A stretch of 8,947 nt of DNA from Planctomycetaceae bacterium (GTDB lineage: Bacteria > Planctomycetota > Planctomycetia > Planctomycetales > Planctomycetaceae), in the NCBI GenBank assembly GCA_027080405.1, contig JALWSL010000060.1, forward strand, positions 1 to 8,947. The letters are read 5' to 3'. Position numbers and translations under genes: made by a program. Numbering within the stretch: position 1 is the first letter of the stretch; each line of letters starts with the position of its first letter. Positions 6,473 through 8,947 of this stretch are shown piece after piece. Below the pieces are notes generated by a model. It saw only the letters and a list, made by a program, of their open reading frames with translations. It searched no databases and had not been told where the DNA came from.

Positions 6473-6530
6473 GTTGTCCTCCCCGCGGGGCTTTGTCCGG
6501 ATTCTTTGACAGGTGGGATCAGAGGACAAC
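6473..6530 (-). promoter_or_regulatory. Leader structure sequestering the barrel gene's Shine-Dalgarno, with a decoy
   Basis: In the minus-strand transcript, GTTGTCCTC (6530-6522) is perfectly complementary over 9 bp to GAGGACAAC (6481-6473). The latter contains the ribosome binding site and ends 1 nt before the GTG start. The 40-nt loop contains a second GGACAA (6498-6493) that could pair instead with TTGTCC of the upstream arm and release the ribosome binding site. A CCCCGCGGGG palindrome (6481-6490) borders the site. The complementarity is seen directly; switching is inference. Confidence 0.5.
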
Positions 6531-6617
6531 GAGATCTCTCTGCTCGGTATCCTCACACGTTCCTACAGGTGTCGAAGGTTTGACTTTTCATTGATGAGGC
6601 GAGGAATTTCGACTAAT

Positions 6618-6654
6618 TTCAAAATTACGTCAAGATCGATTCAAGAATTTTGAA
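6618..6654. promoter_or_regulatory. 9-bp dyad in the AT-rich divergent promoter region
   Basis: TTCAAAATT (6618-6626) and AATTTTGAA (6646-6654) are perfect inverted 9-mers separated by 19 bp. The spacer contains ATCGAT and a repeated TCAAG. The arm centres are about 28 bp apart, between two and three helical turns. It could bind a dimeric regulator serving both divergent genes or form a hairpin. Confidence 0.4.
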
Positions 6655-6705
6655 CGTTATTCCGAGTGAATTGCCCAATAACTTCCTCCGGCAGATTGAT
6701 TCACA

Positions 6706-6734
6706 TTGAAACAAGTCGATATGTGTGCTAGCCT
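6706..6734 (+). promoter_or_regulatory. Weak extended -10 promoter candidate for the DUF1501 gene
   Basis: TTGAAA (6706-6711) lies 17 nt before TAGCCT (6729-6734), which is preceded by TGC as in extended -10 promoters. The -10 matches consensus at only 3 of 6 positions. A transcript from here would start near 6741, giving a leader of about 44 nt before the ATG at 6785. This agrees with that start rather than the GTG at 6725. Confidence 0.2.
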
Positions 6735-6784
6735 TGATGGCCCAGCCTGTTAAATCTCTCTTTCGTAACTCGAGGTTCCCACCG

Positions 6785-8128
6785 ATGTTAAGTATATTGG
6801 GTCACGGCAAAAAACTGTGTGACGGTGTGACCCGCAGAAAGGTTCTGAATATCGGCGCTCTGGGAATGGGTGGGTTGTCACTGCCGGGACTGCTTCAGGC
6901 GGAAAGACTCGCCGGCGTCAGGAAATCGCATAAATCGATCATCATGATCTACATGTGTGGTGCGCCTGCGCATCAGGATATGTACGATTTGAAGATGGAA
7001 GCCCCTGCGGAAATCCGGGGGGAGTATCGACCCATTGATACAAATGTGCCCGGCATCCAGATTTGCGAGCATATGCCCCGGCTGGCAAAAATTATGGATA
7101 AGTGCATTCCGCTGCGTTCTGTGTACGGCTCTCCCAATGGGGCGCACGATTCGTTCATCTGTTACACGGGGCGCACCACACAAAACCAACCGCCCGGTGG
7201 TTACCCTGCCATTGGTGCAACCGTTTCGAAAATACTCGGGCCGACCAATCCATCTGTTCCTCCGTTTGTCGGATTGGCCCCCAATACCGGACACCCGCCT
7301 TACGGGTCGCCGGGGCTTCCCGGTTTTTTGGGAGTTGGTCACGCGGCGTTCCGTCCTTCCGGGCCTGCGAAAAAAGATATGGCTCTTCAGGGAATTTCTG
7401 CAGATCGTCTCAACAATCGAAAAGCCTTGCTTGCTTCGGTTGATTCACTGAAAAGAGCGGTCGATGCCAGTGGAATGATGGACGGCATGGATACGATCAA
7501 CCAGCAGGCGTTCAACATTCTCACCTCGAGCAAACTGGCAGATGCGCTTGATCTTTCTTTGGAAAGCAAGGAAACACGCCAGCGGTACGGTAAAGGAAGC
7601 CCTAAAAACTATGGCGATGGCGCGCCAACCAACCTTGAACATTTTCTGATGGCCAGACGCCTTGTCGAAGCCGGTGCCCGGGTTGTGACGCTCAATTTTG
7701 GACGTTGGGATTTTCACAGCAATAACTTCAAGGGGCTGAAAACATCGCATTTGCCGCAATTCGATCAGGGACTTTCCGCGTTGATCGAAGATTTGCATGA
7801 TCGAGGGCTTGCTGAGGATGTTGCGGTTGTCGCATGGGGAGAATTCGGTAGGACACCCCGCATCAATAAAGCCGCTGGCCGTGATCACTGGCCACAAGTG
7901 GGCGGCGGTTTACTCGCCGGGGGTGGATTCAAATCGGGACAGGTCATCGGCGCAACCGACCGAATGGGAGCGACCATCGCCAACCGCCCCGTCCATTTCA
8001 GCGAAGTTTTTGCCTCGCTTTACAGGCATCTTGGACTGGATCCACACGCCATCACGCTCCCCGATTTTGCAGGTCGACCGCAATATCTGGTCGATCAGCA
8101 ATATCAGGCACTTCCGGAATTGGGGTGA
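6785..8128 (+). CDS. DUF1501 protein, alkaline-phosphatase/sulfatase-superfamily-like, Tat-exported
   Basis: The product is 447 aa, normal for DUF1501 proteins, which are very abundant in Planctomycetes and related to the alkaline phosphatase/sulfatase superfamily. The N-terminus has a twin-arginine leader: TRRKVL with Arg17-Arg18, then a Gly/Leu-rich segment ending GLLQAE near residue 40. Family hallmarks follow: GAPAHQDMYDLK, APAEIRGEYRPI, NVPGIQICEHMPRLAKIMDK, and near the C-terminus WGEFGRTP (351-358) and RDHW (366-369), with His and Asp residues that may bind metal. The exact reaction is not known for most members. I chose the ATG at 6785, preceded by GAGG with 9-nt spacing, because members typically begin with a short segment before the RR motif. 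GTG 6725 or ATG 6737 would add 20 or 16 residues. Many planctomycete DUF1501 genes sit beside a DUF1549/DUF1553 cytochrome gene. None is adjacent here. Confidence 0.92.
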   Translation: MLSILGHGKKLCDGVTRRKVLNIGALGMGGLSLPGLLQAERLAGVRKSHKSIIMIYMCGAPAHQDMYDLKMEAPAEIRGEYRPIDTNVPGIQICEHMPRLAKIMDKCIPLRSVYGSPNGAHDSFICYTGRTTQNQPPGGYPAIGATVSKILGPTNPSVPPFVGLAPNTGHPPYGSPGLPGFLGVGHAAFRPSGPAKKDMALQGISADRLNNRKALLASVDSLKRAVDASGMMDGMDTINQQAFNILTSSKLADALDLSLESKETRQRYGKGSPKNYGDGAPTNLEHFLMARRLVEAGARVVTLNFGRWDFHSNNFKGLKTSHLPQFDQGLSALIEDLHDRGLAEDVAVVAWGEFGRTPRINKAAGRDHWPQVGGGLLAGGGFKSGQVIGATDRMGATIANRPVHFSEVFASLYRHLGLDPHAITLPDFAGRPQYLVDQQYQALPELG

Positions 8129-8167
8129 CAGGCCTGTTTGCTGCTACGGTTTCTGTCCATACGCTCT

Positions 8168-8251
8168 TGACGGTGAAAGTCTACGAGCAGCTTTCATATT
8201 TGAAAACCGCTTGAAAACCGTCAGTTCAATGACGGACTACAATGAACCGTC
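8168..8251. repeat. Alternating TGACGG / ACCGTC motif cluster
   Basis: TGACGGT (8168-8174), ACCGTCA (8217-8223), TGACGG (8230-8235) and ACCGTC (8246-8251) alternate in orientation within 84 bp. The first pair also encloses GAAAG (8175-8179) and CTTTC (8191-8195), so a bulged stem-loop is possible. The last pair gives a 5-bp stem with an 11-nt loop. Confidence 0.4.
8200..8221. repeat. 11-bp tandem duplication
   Basis: TTGAAAACCGC (8200-8210) is followed directly by TTGAAAACCGT (8211-8221), one mismatch. The spacing is about one helical turn. It overlaps the alternating ACCGTC cluster. Confidence 0.6.
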
Positions 8252-8303
8252 TATTGAGTGAACCATCAGTGCCGGGATTTCAGCTACTCAGGACATTTTT
8301 TTT

Positions 8304-8323
8304 CTGAATGGCTCTGAATGACT
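8304..8323. repeat. 10-bp tandem duplication
   Basis: CTGAATGGCT (8304-8313) is followed directly by CTGAATGACT (8314-8323), one mismatch. A degenerate third unit, CTGTTGATCT, follows. Confidence 0.5.
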
Positions 8324-8371
8324 CTGTTGATCTTGAATTTCTGAGCAAACGAGCGTATACCTCTTTTCTCG

Positions 8372-8391
8372 ACGCCTGCAAGGGCGTTTTT
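8372..8391 (+). terminator. Intrinsic-terminator-like hairpin with GCAA tetraloop and T-run
   Basis: ACGCC (8372-8376) pairs with GGCGT (8383-8387), extended by a T-G wobble (8377/8382), around a GCAA loop of the stable GNRA type. A run of five T (8387-8391) follows. The stem is short for a strong terminator. It may end the DUF1501 transcript or act as an attenuator in the phosphofructokinase leader, about 70 nt before that start. Confidence 0.45.
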
Positions 8392-8403
8392 ACAGACGCG
8401 AAT

Positions 8404-8420
8404 AACTGGTAAGGCCAGTT
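8404..8420 (+). promoter_or_regulatory. Second stem-loop in the phosphofructokinase leader
   Basis: AACTGG (8404-8409) pairs perfectly with CCAGTT (8415-8420) across a 5-nt loop. It lies about 30 nt before the ribosome binding site (AGGTGA, 8451-8456) and 13 nt after the T-run of the terminator-like hairpin. Together they could form a two-hairpin leader, but no ligand-binding motif is recognised. Confidence 0.35.
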
Positions 8421-8460
8421 GCGATTTTGTCGAATGTTATGATGAAAAACAGGTGATTCG

Positions 8461-8947
8461 ATGGCAAAGAATATGATTGTCGCCCAGTCGGGTGGTCCTT
8501 CTCCGGTGATCAACAACACGTTGCGCGGCATCGTCGAAACGGCCCGTGAGATGTCGGAAATCGGCACGGTTTACGGCGGTTGGCACGGAATCGAAGGGGT
8601 TCTGAAAGAGGAGTTGCTCGACTTGACGGCTCAGTGTCCGGAAGAAATCGCGTTGCTGCGCACAACACCTGCAGCCGGTTCGATCGGGACGTGCAGATAT
8701 AAATTGAAACAAGGGCAGGATCAAGATTTTGATCGCATTATCGAAATCTTCAAGGCACACGATATCGGCTACTTCGTTTACATTGGCGGTAACGATTCGA
8801 TGGATACCGCGAACAAAGTTGCCAATATCGCACGGGAAAGGGGCTTGGACGTCGTCGGCATTGGGGGACCAAAAACGATTGATAACGATGTCGGCGACAG
8901 CGAGTTTCAGTTGATCGACCATACGCCCGGTTACGGCAGTACAGCTC
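8461..8947 (+). CDS. pfp: Pyrophosphate-type phosphofructokinase (partial, cut by the window end)
   Basis: The product belongs to the phosphofructokinase (PfkA) superfamily and should phosphorylate fructose-6-phosphate to fructose-1,6-bisphosphate in glycolysis, reversibly if PPi is the donor. The first 162 residues are present. SGGPSPVINNTLRG near the N-terminus is the family's glycine-rich start. IGGNDS lies at residues 108-113 and PKTIDND at 137-143. Compared with ATP-type enzymes (GGDGS and PGTIDND), Asp112 and Lys138 are the known determinants of pyrophosphate use, so a PPi-dependent enzyme is expected. The HTPGYGSTA block follows at the window edge. The first Asp of the usual GGD motif is Asn111, which also occurs in some PPi-type members. 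The ATG at 8461 has AGGTGA 4 nt upstream. The C-terminal half, including the sugar-phosphate site, lies outside the window. Confidence 0.92.
   Translation, partial: MAKNMIVAQSGGPSPVINNTLRGIVETAREMSEIGTVYGGWHGIEGVLKEELLDLTAQCPEEIALLRTTPAAGSIGTCRYKLKQGQDQDFDRIIEIFKAHDIGYFVYIGGNDSMDTANKVANIARERGLDVVGIGGPKTIDNDVGDSEFQLIDHTPGYGSTA

Larger units (their letters stand above)
6472..6784. other. Divergent intergenic region between the barrel and DUF1501 genes
   Basis: This 313-bp gene-free stretch must carry the start signals of two divergent genes. It contains the barrel gene's structured leader (6473-6530), a GAGATCTC palindrome (6531-6538), an AT-rich core at about 6600-6660 with a 9-bp dyad (6618-6654), and a weak extended -10 promoter candidate for the DUF1501 gene (6706-6734). 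The open frame from a GTG at 6725 is an upstream extension of the DUF1501 frame and probably is not translated. Confidence 0.6.
8129..8460. other. Gene-free region between the DUF1501 and phosphofructokinase genes
   Basis: This 332-bp stretch contains no recognisable gene. It holds alternating TGACGG/ACCGTC motifs (8168-8251), two short tandem duplications (8200-8221 and 8304-8323), a terminator-like hairpin (8372-8391) and a second hairpin (8404-8420). The terminator-like element lies about 245 nt after the DUF1501 stop. No confident promoter for the phosphofructokinase gene was found by eye. Confidence 0.6.

Noticed and set aside
6580..6608. TTGACT as a possible -35 box on the plus strand
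   Set aside because: With 17-nt spacing the -10 position reads GGAATT, a poor match, so no promoter was called.
8128..8137. ACAGGCCTGT palindrome at the DUF1501 stop
   Set aside because: A 10-bp palindrome without a loop or T-run is expected by chance and cannot form a useful hairpin.
8434..8456. Minimal upstream frames (ATG TTA TGA and a five-codon MMKNR frame) before the phosphofructokinase start
   Set aside because: They are too short to separate from chance, and neither has its own ribosome binding site or a run of regulatory codons.

Overview
The window looks like an ordinary stretch of chromosome from a member of the Planctomycetes (Planctomycetota), with roughly balanced base composition. 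The evidence is protein content: a DUF1501 protein with a twin-arginine leader, a TIGR03009-type secreted protein, a Minf_1886-type small protein (a family known from Planctomycetes and Verrucomicrobia), and a single-domain GlmU. I see no transposase, integrase, phage gene, tRNA, rRNA or CRISPR array. Family names come from recognised sequence motifs, not from a database search.

Layout. Positions 1-218 are a gene-free leader. A secreted DUF885 putative metallo-hydrolase follows on the plus strand (219-2000). It converges on five minus-strand genes. In transcription order these are a secreted beta-barrel-like outer-membrane protein (6471-5293), the uridylyltransferase GlmU without its acetyltransferase half (5125-4367), a TIGR03009-like secreted protein (4204-3293), a Minf_1886-like small protein (2995-2591), and a one-pass membrane protein of unknown function (2531-2037). 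A 313-bp divergent region (6472-6784) separates these from a plus-strand DUF1501 protein (6785-8128). After a 332-bp gene-free region with hairpins and short repeats, a pyrophosphate-type phosphofructokinase begins at 8461 and runs off the window end.

How the genes may relate. Several products are cell-envelope proteins: an outer-membrane barrel, a possible lipoprotein-carrier-like periplasmic protein, a Tat-exported hydrolase-like protein and an exported DUF885 protein. GlmU makes UDP-GlcNAc for envelope polymers. The gaps of 160-300 bp between most minus-strand genes argue against one tight operon. Only the last two genes (59-bp gap) look like a real pair.

The most interesting signals are in the untranslated leaders. 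The outer-membrane protein's Shine-Dalgarno sequence lies in a perfect 9-bp inverted repeat with an upstream anti-Shine-Dalgarno, and a decoy copy between them could allow switching. The TIGR03009 gene shows its Shine-Dalgarno core exactly in the 4-nt loop of a 6-bp hairpin. The DUF885 gene's Shine-Dalgarno lies in a U-rich hairpin. The phosphofructokinase gene is preceded by a terminator-like hairpin and a second stem-loop. These are read by eye and not folded computationally. I found no convincing new multi-gene system.
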